Shown piece by piece: positions 54,470-63,195 of a stretch of 64,000 nucleotides of DNA. Source of the DNA: Aquibaculum arenosum (GTDB lineage: Bacteria; Pseudomonadota; Alphaproteobacteria; Kiloniellales; DSM-21159). The notes beneath the pieces are model-generated. The model saw nothing but the letters and a program-made list of their open reading frames with translations. It ran no database searches and was not told the DNA's origin. The position numbers were made by a program, and so were the translations under genes. The stretch covers positions 1-64,000 of the forward strand of contig NZ_JARHUD010000004.1 of NCBI RefSeq assembly GCF_029222965.1. The letters run 5' to 3'. Each line of letters opens with the position of its first letter. Positions within the stretch are counted from its first letter, which is position 1.

Positions 54470-56140
54470 ATGTTGAGCCAACCCGAAAGTAAGTACCGCG
54501 CCTTCACGCCCATCGATTTGCCGAACCGACAGTGGCCCTCGCAGGTCATCACCCAGCCGCCACGCTGGCTGTCGACTGATCTGCGCGACGGCAACCAGGC
54601 GCTGATCGATCCCATGGACGGTACGAAGAAGCAGCGCTTCTTCGATCTGCTGATCAAGTCAGGCTTCAAGGAGATCGAGGTCGGTTTCCCCTCGGCCTCG
54701 GCCACCGACTTCAACTTCACCCGCAGCCTCGTGGAGAAGGAGCAGGTGCCGGAGGGTGTGCTGATCCAGGTGCTGACCCAGTCGCGCCGCGAACTGATTG
54801 AGCGCAGCTTCGAGTCCTTGCGTGGCAGCCGCGAGGCCATCGTGCACCTCTACAATGCCGTCTCTCCGGCCTTCCGGCGTGTGGTCTTCAAGATGAGCCG
54901 GGAAGAGGTGAAGGACATCGCGATCAAGGGCGCCGAGATGTTCCAGGCCGAGGCGGAGAAGCAGCCGAACACCGATTGGCACTTCCAGTATTCGCCCGAG
55001 ACCTTCAGCACCGCCGAGTTGGACTTCAGCCTGGAGGTCTGCGAAGCGGTACTCGACGTCTGGCAGCCGACCCCGGACAAGCCGGTGATCTTGAACCTGC
55101 CGGCGACCGTGGAAGCCTCCACCCCCAACATCTACGCCGATCAGATCGAGTGGTTTTGCCGCAACATTTCCCGCCGGGACTCGGTGGTGATCAGCGTGCA
55201 TCCGCATAACGATCGCGGCACCGGCGTCGCAGCGGCGGAACTGGCGGTGATGGCTGGCGCCGACCGCGTCGAGGGCTGCCTCTTCGGCAATGGCGAGCGC
55301 ACCGGCAACGTCGATCTCGTGACCCTGGCGCTGAACCTCTACACCCAGGGTGTGAACCCGGGACTGGATTTCTCGGATATCCAGTCCGTGGTCGAGGTAG
55401 TGGAGCACTGCAACCAACTGCCGGTACACCCGCGCCACCCCTACGCGGGTGAACTGGTCTTCACGGCCTTTTCCGGTTCGCACCAGGATGCCATCAAAAA
55501 GGGCTTCGCGGCGCGCGAGCAGCGCAACGACGATATCTGGGACGTGCCCTATCTGCCGATCGATCCGGCCGATTTGGGCTGCTCCTACGAGGCGGTGATC
55601 CGCGTCAACAGCCAGTCGGGCAAGGGCGGTGTGGCCTGGGTGCTGCAGCAGGAAAAGGGCTTGCAGTTGCCGCGGCGCCTGCAGATCGCCTTCAGTCATG
55701 TGGTGCAGGAGGTGGCCGACTCCACCAGCCGCGAACTGACCACCGCCGACATCTGGAAGACCTTCCAGGAGACCTTCCTGCAGGAGCAGGGTCGCTTCGT
55801 GCTGGAGGACTATGACAGCACGGCGCCGCGCCGCCCGGGACAGGAGCGCGCCTTCGTCGGCCGCATTCGCGTCGACGGGAAGGAACGCTCGATCAGCGGG
55901 CGCGGCAACGGCCTGATCTCCAGCCTGCTCGCCGCCCTGCGCGACGACTGCGGCCTCAGCCTGGAAGTGGTCGACTATCACGAGCACGCCTTGGGTCGCG
56001 GGTCCGGCGCCCAGGCGGCCTGCTACCTGGAATGCCAGACCGAGGACGGCCGGACCGTCTGGGGCGTGGGCATCGACGAGGATGTCTCGACCGCTTCGGT
56101 CAAGGCGGTCCTCTCCGCGGCCAATCTCGCGGACGCCTGA
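54470..56140 (+). CDS. leuA: 2-isopropylmalate synthase
   Basis: A 556-residue enzyme joining acetyl-CoA and 2-ketoisovalerate, first step of leucine synthesis. DRE-TIM barrel residues are present ([34 protein letters not shown]) and [15 protein letters not shown] follows. The C-terminal 110 residues form the LeuA regulatory domain for leucine feedback. This is the long, actinobacterial/proteobacterial type 2 form starting [17 protein letters not shown]. Confidence 0.95.
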   Translation: MLSQPESKYRAFTPIDLPNRQWPSQVITQPPRWLSTDLRDGNQALIDPMDGTKKQRFFDLLIKSGFKEIEVGFPSASATDFNFTRSLVEKEQVPEGVLIQVLTQSRRELIERSFESLRGSREAIVHLYNAVSPAFRRVVFKMSREEVKDIAIKGAEMFQAEAEKQPNTDWHFQYSPETFSTAELDFSLEVCEAVLDVWQPTPDKPVILNLPATVEASTPNIYADQIEWFCRNISRRDSVVISVHPHNDRGTGVAAAELAVMAGADRVEGCLFGNGERTGNVDLVTLALNLYTQGVNPGLDFSDIQSVVEVVEHCNQLPVHPRHPYAGELVFTAFSGSHQDAIKKGFAAREQRNDDIWDVPYLPIDPADLGCSYEAVIRVNSQSGKGGVAWVLQQEKGLQLPRRLQIAFSHVVQEVADSTSRELTTADIWKTFQETFLQEQGRFVLEDYDSTAPRRPGQERAFVGRIRVDGKERSISGRGNGLISSLLAALRDDCGLSLEVVDYHEHALGRGSGAQAACYLECQTEDGRTVWGVGIDEDVSTASVKAVLSAANLADA

Positions 56141-56200
56141 AGAGTTTCCTGCACCCCGCGCTAACGCCGTGACGGGGTAGTTACCGGCGCTTTCGAGAGG

Positions 56201-56246
56201 GGGCGGCTCTTCTTCTGCTGCGGCAGGGAGGGCCGCCCTTTTCTTT
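56201..56246 (+). terminator. rho-independent terminator after leuA
   Basis: Stem GGGCGGC (56201-56207) / GCCGCCC (56232-56238), closed by TTTTCTTT. A shorter stem ACCCCG / CGGGGT at 56153-56178 precedes it. Confidence 0.7.
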
Positions 56247-56402
56247 GCGATACATTCCCCCGGGAAGAGGGGTAGCCTGCAGCGATTCCGGCGGGCGGCT
56301 ACCTCATACTCGAAGGCGGCTGACTCCACTGCCCCTCTCTGCAATTTTCGCGCCTGCGCCTAGGCTTGCTGCCATCGTCCAACTTCGGTGAGGCAGCGAA
56401 CA

Positions 56403-56999
56403 ATGCGGCACACAGTCAGCGCAAACAGACGGCGGCATTGCTTGGCACGGGGTCTGTCTCGGAGCCTGGCACGGGCTTTCTCTGTCCTCTTCGTGCTAGC
56501 CGTCCTCACGCTCTCCTCCGGGCCGGCCAAGGCCCAGGACGCGGAGGTCTATCGCCTGGGGCCGGGGGACAAGGTGCGCGTCAGCGTCTTCAACGAGCCC
56601 TCGCTTTCGGGCGTGTTCGAGGTGGATGGCTCGGGTCACGTGGCTCTGCCGCTGGTGGGCGAGATGCCGGCGCGCGGCATCACGGTGCGCGAACTGGAGG
56701 GGCAGCTGACCGAGGTGCTGGCCAGTGGCTATCTCGTTTCGCCGAAAGTCGCGATCGAGGTGATCAACTACCGACCCTTCTACATCATCGGCGAGGTGCG
56801 CGAGCCCGGCCGCTACCCCTATGTCGACGGCATGACGGTGATGAACGCCGTGGCCATGGCCGGCGGCTACACCTACCGGGCCCGCGAAAGCCGGGCGGAG
56901 ATCAAGCGCCAGGGCAAGGACGAGGTGGATCGCGATGCGAGCCCCAACGCCACGGTCATGCCGGGGGATGTGATCACCATTCCCGAACGCTTCTTCTGA
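56403..56999 (+). CDS. polysaccharide export protein (Wza/SLBB family)
   Basis: A 198-residue exported protein with a signal segment (LARAFSVLFVLAVLTLSSGPAKA-QD). The Poly_export domain spans YRLGPGDKVRVSVFNEP to SPKVAIEVINYRP, then one SLBB domain (FYIIGEVREPGRYPYVDG) ends at MPGDVITIPERFF. It is shorter than Wza and lacks the lipobox and C-terminal pore helix, so it probably serves as the periplasmic part of the export channel. GTGAGGC lies about 9 nt before this ATG; a GTG at 56388 is less likely. Confidence 0.9.
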   Translation: MRHTVSANRRRHCLARGLSRSLARAFSVLFVLAVLTLSSGPAKAQDAEVYRLGPGDKVRVSVFNEPSLSGVFEVDGSGHVALPLVGEMPARGITVRELEGQLTEVLASGYLVSPKVAIEVINYRPFYIIGEVREPGRYPYVDGMTVMNAVAMAGGYTYRARESRAEIKRQGKDEVDRDASPNATVMPGDVITIPERFF

Positions 57000-57009
57000 G
57001 TATCGAGGC

Positions 57010-57037
57010 CTACGGCTGCACGTTGGTGCAGCCGTAG
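57010..57037 (+). repeat. perfect hairpin between the export and kinase genes
   Basis: CTACGGCTGCAC / GTGCAGCCGTAG, 12 perfect pairs with loop GTTG. It lies 11 nt after the export gene stop and 57 nt before the kinase start. No T run follows, so attenuation, RNA processing or mRNA stabilisation are alternatives to termination. Confidence 0.7.
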
Positions 57038-57093
57038 CTCACCGTGGGGACTGACGCGCATCCGCCGCATCGGGTGTCGCCTGGAGGGTGCAG

Positions 57094-59319
57094 ATGAGAA
57101 CACCGAGTGACGGACACTATCGCGATGCCGTGGCCGAGGAGCCTCGGGGCGACGGCGCCCAGTTGGCCTCCACCCTGCAGTTCCTGCGCCGGCGCGTGGG
57201 GATCATTCTGGGTGGCTTTCTCCTGGTGACCGGGTTGAGCGCGCTGCTCGCCTACAGCTTCACCCCGCAGTATACGGCGCAGGCGCAGCTGATGATCGAT
57301 GCGCGCCAGGTGCATGTGACCGACGTGCAGTCGGTGCTGTCGGGCCTTTCGGCCGAGAATGCGGTGCTCCGTTCGGAACTGGACGTGCTGAATTCCGTGC
57401 CCTTGATGCGGCGTGTGGCGGAGCGGCTCGACCTCTACAACGATCCCTACTTCAACCCGCCGGAAGAGCCCAGTCGTTGGGCCGAGTGGCGCGACGAGGG
57501 GCGCAAGTTCCTGGCGTCGGTCCTGCCAACCAACCTGGTGCCGGCCTGGGCACTGGAACTGGAAGGGCCGCCGGCAAGCAATCTCGATGAGGAAGCCGAG
57601 CAACGCTGGGTCATAGATCGTCTGCTTGCCAAGCTGAAGACCGATAACGACGGGCGATCCTACACCATCAAGCTCAGCTTCACCTCCCCGGACCCGGAGA
57701 AGTCGGCCGAGGTGGTGAACGCCATTGTCGAGCAGTACCTGGAGGATCAGCTCGAAGCCAAGTTGGATGCCACGCGCTCGGCCAATGAGTGGTTGGTGCA
57801 GCGGCTCAATGAGCTCGGCGCCGAGGTGCGCGAGGCCGAGCTGGCGGTGCGAGAGTATCGCGAGACGCACGGCCTTATCGAGAGCCGCGGCGAGACGGTC
57901 GGCGAGCAGCAACTGGCGGAGATCAACGCCCAACTCGTGATGGCTCAGGTGGAGCGCTCCCAGGCCGAGGCACGCCTGCGCGCGGCGCGTTCAGGCAACC
58001 CCGAAGGGCTGCGCGATGTCGAAGGGGCGACGATCCTCTGGCACCTGCGCTCCGAGGAAGCGGCCCTGCGCCGGCGCGAGGCGGAACAGGCCTCGCGCTA
58101 TGGGCCGCTGCATCCCGAGATGCAGAAAATGCAGGCTGAGCGCGCCGACGTGCAGGCGAAGCTGCGCGAGGAAACCGGCCGAGTGGTGCAGTCGCTGGGC
58201 ATCGCCGTGCAGGAGGCCATTGCCAAGGAGGAGGCGCTGGCCACCGCCCTGGCCGGCCTGCGCCAAGACAGCAGCGGGACCCAGCGGGCCGAGGTCGAGC
58301 TGAACGAACTGATACGCCAGGCGGAATCGATCAGCGCCATCTATGCCAACTTCCTGCGCCGCTATCGCGAGACCTCGGAACAGGAGGGGCTGCAGCGTCC
58401 CGACGCCCGGGTGGTGTCCAGCGCCGAAACCCCGTCGGTTCCCTCCTTCCCGCGTCCGGCCTTGATGATGGGCGCCGGCGGCATGCTGGGCTTGTTGCTG
58501 GGCCTGATGATCGCTGCGGTGCTGGAGCTGATCGATCGTGGCTATCGGCTTTCGAACCAGCTCGAGCGCGACACGGGCCTGCCGGTGCTGGGGGTCGAAC
58601 CGCTCCTGCGCAGCCGCCTCGAGCCCTCCACCTACGCCCTGGCCAAGCCCTACTCCGCCTTCAGCGAGGGTGTGCAGGGTTTGCGTATGAGTCTGCAGTT
58701 GACGCCGGAGGAGGGGCCGCATCGGGTCATCATGGTCACCTCCTCCGTGCCCTCGGAGGGCAAGACCTCGCTTTGCCTGACGCTCGGGCGGATGGCGGCG
58801 CGTTCCGGCGCGCGCACCCTGCTGGTGGAGGCCGATCTGCGCCGCCCCCGCATGGCCTATCGTCTGAAGTTGCGGCCGCGGGCCTTCCTGGCCGACGTGC
58901 TGGACGGAACGCATCGCCTCGACGAGGCGGTGGTCGAGGACAAGTTCAGCGGCATGCACATCCTGGCTTCGCGCCATGGCGTTTCCAGTCCGCTGGAGCG
59001 GGTGGCATCGCGGCGCATGGCGGCCTTCATCGAGAGCGTGCGCCATCGCTACGACCTGGTGCTGTTGGATACCCCGCCGATCATGGCGGTGGCCGATGCC
59101 GGGCCCTTGGCGAAAATCTCGGACGCCGTGGTCTTCGTCGTGCGCTGGGGCCACACCCCGCGTGACACGGTCAAGGCGGCGCTGCGCAAGCTGGCGGTGG
59201 TCGATATTGCGGTCACCGGGATCGTGCTGTCGCAAGTGGATCTGCGCAAGCAGGCCACTTATGGCTACGGCGACTACGGCTACCACTACGACCGCTACAA
59301 GGGCTACTACGCCGAGTAA
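57094..59319 (+). CDS. exopolysaccharide tyrosine autokinase (Wzc/BY-kinase)
   Basis: A 741-residue inner-membrane co-polymerase and kinase. A Wzz domain (about 25-120) with membrane helix VGIILGGFLLVTGLSALLAY, a long periplasmic coiled coil, a second membrane helix (MMGAGGMLGLLLGLMIAAVL), then the BY-kinase. Walker A is SVPSEGKTS (Lys557), Walker A' VEADLRRPRM, Walker B LVLLDTPPIM. The tail is tyrosine-rich (YGYGDYGYHYDRYKGYY), the autophosphorylation cluster. GGAGGG is 5 nt before ATG 57094. It controls chain length and polymer export. Confidence 0.94.
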   Translation: MRTPSDGHYRDAVAEEPRGDGAQLASTLQFLRRRVGIILGGFLLVTGLSALLAYSFTPQYTAQAQLMIDARQVHVTDVQSVLSGLSAENAVLRSELDVLNSVPLMRRVAERLDLYNDPYFNPPEEPSRWAEWRDEGRKFLASVLPTNLVPAWALELEGPPASNLDEEAEQRWVIDRLLAKLKTDNDGRSYTIKLSFTSPDPEKSAEVVNAIVEQYLEDQLEAKLDATRSANEWLVQRLNELGAEVREAELAVREYRETHGLIESRGETVGEQQLAEINAQLVMAQVERSQAEARLRAARSGNPEGLRDVEGATILWHLRSEEAALRRREAEQASRYGPLHPEMQKMQAERADVQAKLREETGRVVQSLGIAVQEAIAKEEALATALAGLRQDSSGTQRAEVELNELIRQAESISAIYANFLRRYRETSEQEGLQRPDARVVSSAETPSVPSFPRPALMMGAGGMLGLLLGLMIAAVLELIDRGYRLSNQLERDTGLPVLGVEPLLRSRLEPSTYALAKPYSAFSEGVQGLRMSLQLTPEEGPHRVIMVTSSVPSEGKTSLCLTLGRMAARSGARTLLVEADLRRPRMAYRLKLRPRAFLADVLDGTHRLDEAVVEDKFSGMHILASRHGVSSPLERVASRRMAAFIESVRHRYDLVLLDTPPIMAVADAGPLAKISDAVVFVVRWGHTPRDTVKAALRKLAVVDIAVTGIVLSQVDLRKQATYGYGDYGYHYDRYKGYYAE

Positions 59320-59572
59320 TAAGAAGGCAGGGAACCGCCAGACAATAATATCCGTAATATCACCTGCGAAGAAACGACATACTCCTTAAAAACAAAAGAA
59401 CAGAAAAAATTTAAGTAAACCGCACAGATTGTTGCGGAGGAGAAAACTTGCTAATACCGACGAACAGGAAATAGCTCTTTTGATTTTTGGCGAATAGCCC
59501 ACAAGTTTGTTATTTGTAGTGAAGCGATTTTGTTTTTGTGTGAGTGGGTAAATCAGAGGGAGGGGCACCTTG
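59320..59572. promoter_or_regulatory. AT-rich leader of the antiterminator/sugar operon
   Basis: Some 250 bases with far lower GC than the surroundings (long A/T runs near 59380-59410 and 59475-59545). No real gene. It must carry the promoter for the NusG paralogue. GAGGGAGGGG at 59556-59565 is its ribosome binding site. Confidence 0.5.
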
Positions 59573-60100
59573 GTGAAGCGGGAGCAGGTCGAGGGACGGG
59601 GCGGTTGGTACTGCGTTCACAGTCAGGTGGGAAAGGAAGCCCTCGCGCTGCGGCATCTGCAGCAACAGACTTTCGAAGCCTTCCTGCCGCTTCTGGCCCG
59701 CACGCGCCGCCATGCCCGTCGGACCGATACCGTCCTGGCGCCACTCTTTCCCTCCTACCTCTTTGTCCACCTCGATCCACAGCGCCAGGCTTGGCGCTCG
59801 GTCAATGGGACGATCGGTGTGGTGCGCCTGCTCAGCTCCGGCGAGCGGCCCCTGCGGGTGCCGCCGGGCGTGGTCGAGGCTTTGCTGGCCGCAAGCGACC
59901 GACGCGGGCTGCTGCAGGCCGAACGTCTGGAGCGTCTGCAGGTCGATGACGATGTTCGCATCCTGGTGGGGCCCTTCGCGGACCATCTGGCCCGGGTCGT
60001 CCGGCTTGAGCCGGCGGGACGGGTTAGGGTCCTTCTCGAGTTTCTGGGTGGCCGGGTGCCGGTCACTTTGCCGCTGAACGCGGTGCGCAAGAGCGCCTGA
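59573..60100 (+). CDS. NusG/RfaH-like transcription antiterminator
   Basis: A 175-residue NusG paralogue. The N-terminal NGN domain reads GWYCVHSQVGKEALALRHLQ, FLPLLARTRRHARRTDTVLA and PLFPSYLFVHLD, which match RfaH-type proteins, and a KOW region follows (LQVDDDVRILVGPFADHLARV). Such paralogues make RNA polymerase pass terminators within long surface-polysaccharide operons. GTG 59573 is 7 nt from AGGGG; TTG 59570 is also open. Encoded directly before the sugar-nucleotide genes, where an ops-like site lies. Confidence 0.88.
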   Translation: MKREQVEGRGGWYCVHSQVGKEALALRHLQQQTFEAFLPLLARTRRHARRTDTVLAPLFPSYLFVHLDPQRQAWRSVNGTIGVVRLLSSGERPLRVPPGVVEALLAASDRRGLLQAERLERLQVDDDVRILVGPFADHLARVVRLEPAGRVRVLLEFLGGRVPVTLPLNAVRKSA

Positions 60101-60193
60101 CGGCGCTTCGGTCCTTTGTTGGTCCTTTAACCGGTCGCCCCTTTGCGGAGCGGCCGCGGTCCCCGGCTGAAAGCGCGAAGCTTTCACCCGGAC

Positions 60194-60205
60194 TGCGGTA
60201 GCGTG
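60194..60205 (+). promoter_or_regulatory. ops-like element (RfaH recruitment site)
   Basis: TGCGGTAGCGTG matches the E. coli ops element GGCGGTAGCGTG at 11 of 12 positions, the 11 being consecutive. It sits in the 174-nt gap between the RfaH-like gene and wbpA, 70 nt before the wbpA start, on the transcribed sense strand. Binding by the neighbouring protein is inferred. Confidence 0.55.
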
Positions 60206-60274
60206 GCCGCCCCTCGCGGGCAGCGCGCGTTCCACCCAGAAGCACACCTTCAACCGCGATGTGGAGACGAGGGA

Positions 60275-61615
60275 ATGTCGATCCTGCTGCAGCCCCCTCC
60301 GGTTCAGGACTGGCTGTCCGACCTGCTCGGCGCCTTTCAGGCACGCACTGCGCGCATCGGCATCGTCGGGTTGGGTTATGTCGGGCTGCCTCTGGCGCTG
60401 CGCAGCGCGGCTGTCGGCTTTCCAGTGCTGGGCTTCGACATCGACGAAGAGAAGGTGGCGCGCCTCAACGACGGGCGCAGTGACATCGAGCACATTCCCT
60501 CCGAGCGCGTGGCGGCAATGCGTGCCGATGGCTTCGAGGCCACGGCAGATTTTGCCCGGGTCGGTGAGGCCGATGCGCTGATCCTCTGCGTGCCCACACC
60601 GCTGACCCGCCACCGCGAACCTGACCTGAGCTTCGTGTTGCGCACGATGGAGGCCCTGCTGCCACACCTACGCCCGGGACAGCTCATCTCGCTGGAAAGC
60701 ACGACCTATCCCGGGACTACTGCCGAAGAACTGGCGCCGCGCATCGCCGGCGCGGGCTTGGTGCTGGGAGTGGAGATCTTCCTGGTCTACTCGCCCGAGC
60801 GCGAGGATCCGGGCAACGGGCACTTCGAGACCGCCTCAATTCCCAAAGTGGTGGGCGGCCACAGCCTCGCCTGCCGACAGGCCGGGGTCGCGCTCTATGA
60901 GCAGCTTGTGGAGACCGTTGTGCCGGTCAGCTCCACCCAGGCGGCGGAGATGACCAAGCTGCTGGAGAACATTCACCGCGCGGTCAACATCGGCCTGGTC
61001 AACGAAATGAAGCTGGTGGCCGATCGCATGGGCATCGACATCTTCGAGGTGATCGACGCGGCCGCCACCAAGCCCTTCGGCTTCACGCCCTACTATCCCG
61101 GCCCCGGCCTTGGCGGGCACTGCATTCCCATCGACCCCTTCTACCTGACCTGGAAGGCGCGCGAGTACGGCATCAACACCCGCTTCATCGAGCTGGCCGG
61201 CGAGATCAACCAGTTCATGCGCGAATGGGTCGTGGTCAAACTGTCCGAGGCCTTGAACGAGCGCGGCAAGTCCCTGAAGGGCAGCCGGGTTCTGGTGCTG
61301 GGTGTTGCCTACAAGAAGAACGTCGATGATATGCGCGAGTCTCCCTCGGTGGAAATTCTCGAGCGGCTGGTGGCCAAGGGGGTGCTGGCGGACTACAGCG
61401 ATCCCCACGTCCCGCGCTTTCCCAAGCTGCGCCAGCATCGACTGGAGATGACCAGCGTTCCGCTGACCGCCGGCAGCCTGGCCCGCTACGACGCGGTGCT
61501 GCTGCTCACCGATCATGACCGTTTCGACTATGAGCTGATCCGCCGCCATGCGGCGCTGATTGTCGACACCCGCGGGCGCTTCCGCCGCCTCGACGCCTGC
61601 GTGGTCAGCGCCTGA
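60275..61615 (+). CDS. UDP-N-acetylglucosamine 6-dehydrogenase (WbpA-like)
   Basis: A 446-residue nucleotide sugar dehydrogenase that oxidises C6 of UDP-GlcNAc to the uronate. NAD-binding motif [19 protein letters not shown] near residue 28; catalytic Cys283 in [20 protein letters not shown]. This last stretch is close to WbpA of Pseudomonas rather than to ManNAc or glucose dehydrogenases. The two genes downstream are WbpB- and WbpD-like, consistent with synthesis of UDP-2,3-diacetamido uronic acid. Start ATG 60275; frames upstream are not coding. Confidence 0.92.
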   Translation: MSILLQPPPVQDWLSDLLGAFQARTARIGIVGLGYVGLPLALRSAAVGFPVLGFDIDEEKVARLNDGRSDIEHIPSERVAAMRADGFEATADFARVGEADALILCVPTPLTRHREPDLSFVLRTMEALLPHLRPGQLISLESTTYPGTTAEELAPRIAGAGLVLGVEIFLVYSPEREDPGNGHFETASIPKVVGGHSLACRQAGVALYEQLVETVVPVSSTQAAEMTKLLENIHRAVNIGLVNEMKLVADRMGIDIFEVIDAAATKPFGFTPYYPGPGLGGHCIPIDPFYLTWKAREYGINTRFIELAGEINQFMREWVVVKLSEALNERGKSLKGSRVLVLGVAYKKNVDDMRESPSVEILERLVAKGVLADYSDPHVPRFPKLRQHRLEMTSVPLTAGSLARYDAVLLLTDHDRFDYELIRRHAALIVDTRGRFRRLDACVVSA

Positions 61616-61674
61616 GCGCGCAAGTTTTCAGACCTGTTTGAGCCAGTTCGAGCCAGTTCGAGAAGGAGTGAGGG

Positions 61675-62640
61675 ATGGTTGCCTTCGCGTTGATCGGTGC
61701 CGCCGGCTACATCGCGCCGCGCCACATGCGGGCGATCCGGGACTGCGGCGGCCAACTGGCCGTCGCCTGCGACGTCAGCGATTCCGTCGGCGTGATCGAC
61801 GGCCTGGCTCCGGAAGCCGCCTTTTTCACCGAGTTCGAACGCTTCGAGGACTATTGCTACCGCCTGCGCCGTCCGCGTGGCACGGGGCTCGACTTCCTGA
61901 GTGTCTGCACCCCCAACCATCTCCACCACGCCCATGTGGCGGCCGGACTGCGGCTGGGCTGCGACGTGATCTGCGAAAAGCCCCTGGTGCTGACAACGGC
62001 CCTGCTCGACGATCTGGCGCAGTTGGAGCAGGACAGTGGAGCGCGGGTCAGCACCATCTTGCAGCTCCGCCTGCACCCGGTGATCCGCGCCTTGCGCAGC
62101 CTGGTGGGACAGGCGCCGCCCGGGACGCTGCACGAGGTGGAGCTGACCTACATCACCTCGCGTGGGGCCTGGTACGACACGAGCTGGAAGGCCGATCCGC
62201 GCCGCTCCGGCGGCCTGGCCATGAACATCGGCATCCATTTCTTCGACATGCTGCACTATCTCTTTGGCGAGCGGCAGCGCAGCGTGCTGCATCTGGCCGA
62301 GGAGCATCGGGCCGCCGGTTACCTGCGCTTCGATCGTGCGCAGGTGCGCTGGTTTCTCTCCACCGATGCCGCCGACCTGCCCCGGCAACGCGCGCCGGGC
62401 CAGACCACTTTTCGCGCAATCACTCTGGATGGCCGGGACGTTGAGTTTTCGGACGGTTTCGCCGACCTGCACAGCCGCAGCTATGCGGAGGTGCTGGCCG
62501 GGCGCGGCTTCGGCTTGGCGGAGGTGCGGCCCTCGATCGAAACGGTCGAGGCCATTCGCAACGCTCGGCCGCGCGCGCCCGAGGCCGGCGAAGCGCATCC
62601 CTGGCTGCGCAGCGAAGCGCGTGAAGCGGTGCCGGCATGA
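61675..62640 (+). CDS. Gfo/Idh/MocA oxidoreductase, WbpB-like
   Basis: A 321-residue NAD-dependent oxidoreductase acting at C3 of UDP-GlcNAc uronate. The nucleotide fold starts [20 protein letters not shown], followed by [24 protein letters not shown] and the substrate-side segment [26 protein letters not shown] lies 7-8 nt before the ATG, after a duplicated GAGCCAGTTC decamer. Its ATGA end overlaps the acetyltransferase gene. Product feeds an aminotransferase (WbpE-like), not in the window. Confidence 0.9.
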   Translation: MVAFALIGAAGYIAPRHMRAIRDCGGQLAVACDVSDSVGVIDGLAPEAAFFTEFERFEDYCYRLRRPRGTGLDFLSVCTPNHLHHAHVAAGLRLGCDVICEKPLVLTTALLDDLAQLEQDSGARVSTILQLRLHPVIRALRSLVGQAPPGTLHEVELTYITSRGAWYDTSWKADPRRSGGLAMNIGIHFFDMLHYLFGERQRSVLHLAEEHRAAGYLRFDRAQVRWFLSTDAADLPRQRAPGQTTFRAITLDGRDVEFSDGFADLHSRSYAEVLAGRGFGLAEVRPSIETVEAIRNARPRAPEAGEAHPWLRSEAREAVPA

Positions 62641-63182
62641 CGAGCGCGCTTTCCGTTCATCCCACGGCGTGCGTCGACCCCGGCGCGGATCTGGGGGAGG
62701 GCACCCGGGTCTGGCACTTCAGCCACGTCAGCGCCGGCGCGCGCATCGGCCGCGCCTGCGTGCTGGGACAGGGGGTCTATGTGGCGCCGGGGGTGACGAT
62801 CGGCGACGGCGTGAAGATCCAGAACAATGTCTCCGTCTATGAGGGCGTGACGCTGGAGGACGAGGTCTTCTGCGGCCCCGGCGTGGTCTTCACCAACGTC
62901 ATCAACCCGCGCTCGGCCGTCTCGCGCAAGCATGAATACCGTCCGACCCGGGTCTGCCGCGGCGCGACGCTGGGGGCGAACAGCACGCTGGTCTGCGGCG
63001 TGACCGTCGGCGCCTACGCCTTCGTCGGCGCCGGCGCGGTGGTGACGCGCGACGTGCCGGCCCATGCGCTGGTGGTCGGCACACCGGCGCGGCAGATCGG
63101 TTGGATGAGCCGGACGGGCGAGCGCCTCGCCCATCCACCGGGCGAAACGCTGCTCTGCGCGGCGGAAACCTCACGTGAATAG
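62637..63182 (+). CDS. left-handed beta-helix N-acetyltransferase, WbpD-like
   Basis: A 181-residue hexapeptide-repeat acetyltransferase. Repeats run from [15 protein letters not shown] to [21 protein letters not shown], and [20 protein letters not shown] is the active-site loop of the WbpD/WlbB class. It acetylates the 3-amino group made on the UDP-GlcNAc uronate backbone. Its start overlaps the WbpB-like gene by 4 nt. Confidence 0.92.
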   Translation: MTSALSVHPTACVDPGADLGEGTRVWHFSHVSAGARIGRACVLGQGVYVAPGVTIGDGVKIQNNVSVYEGVTLEDEVFCGPGVVFTNVINPRSAVSRKHEYRPTRVCRGATLGANSTLVCGVTVGAYAFVGAGAVVTRDVPAHALVVGTPARQIGWMSRTGERLAHPPGETLLCAAETSRE

Positions 63183-63195
63183 GGAGCAAGACGCC

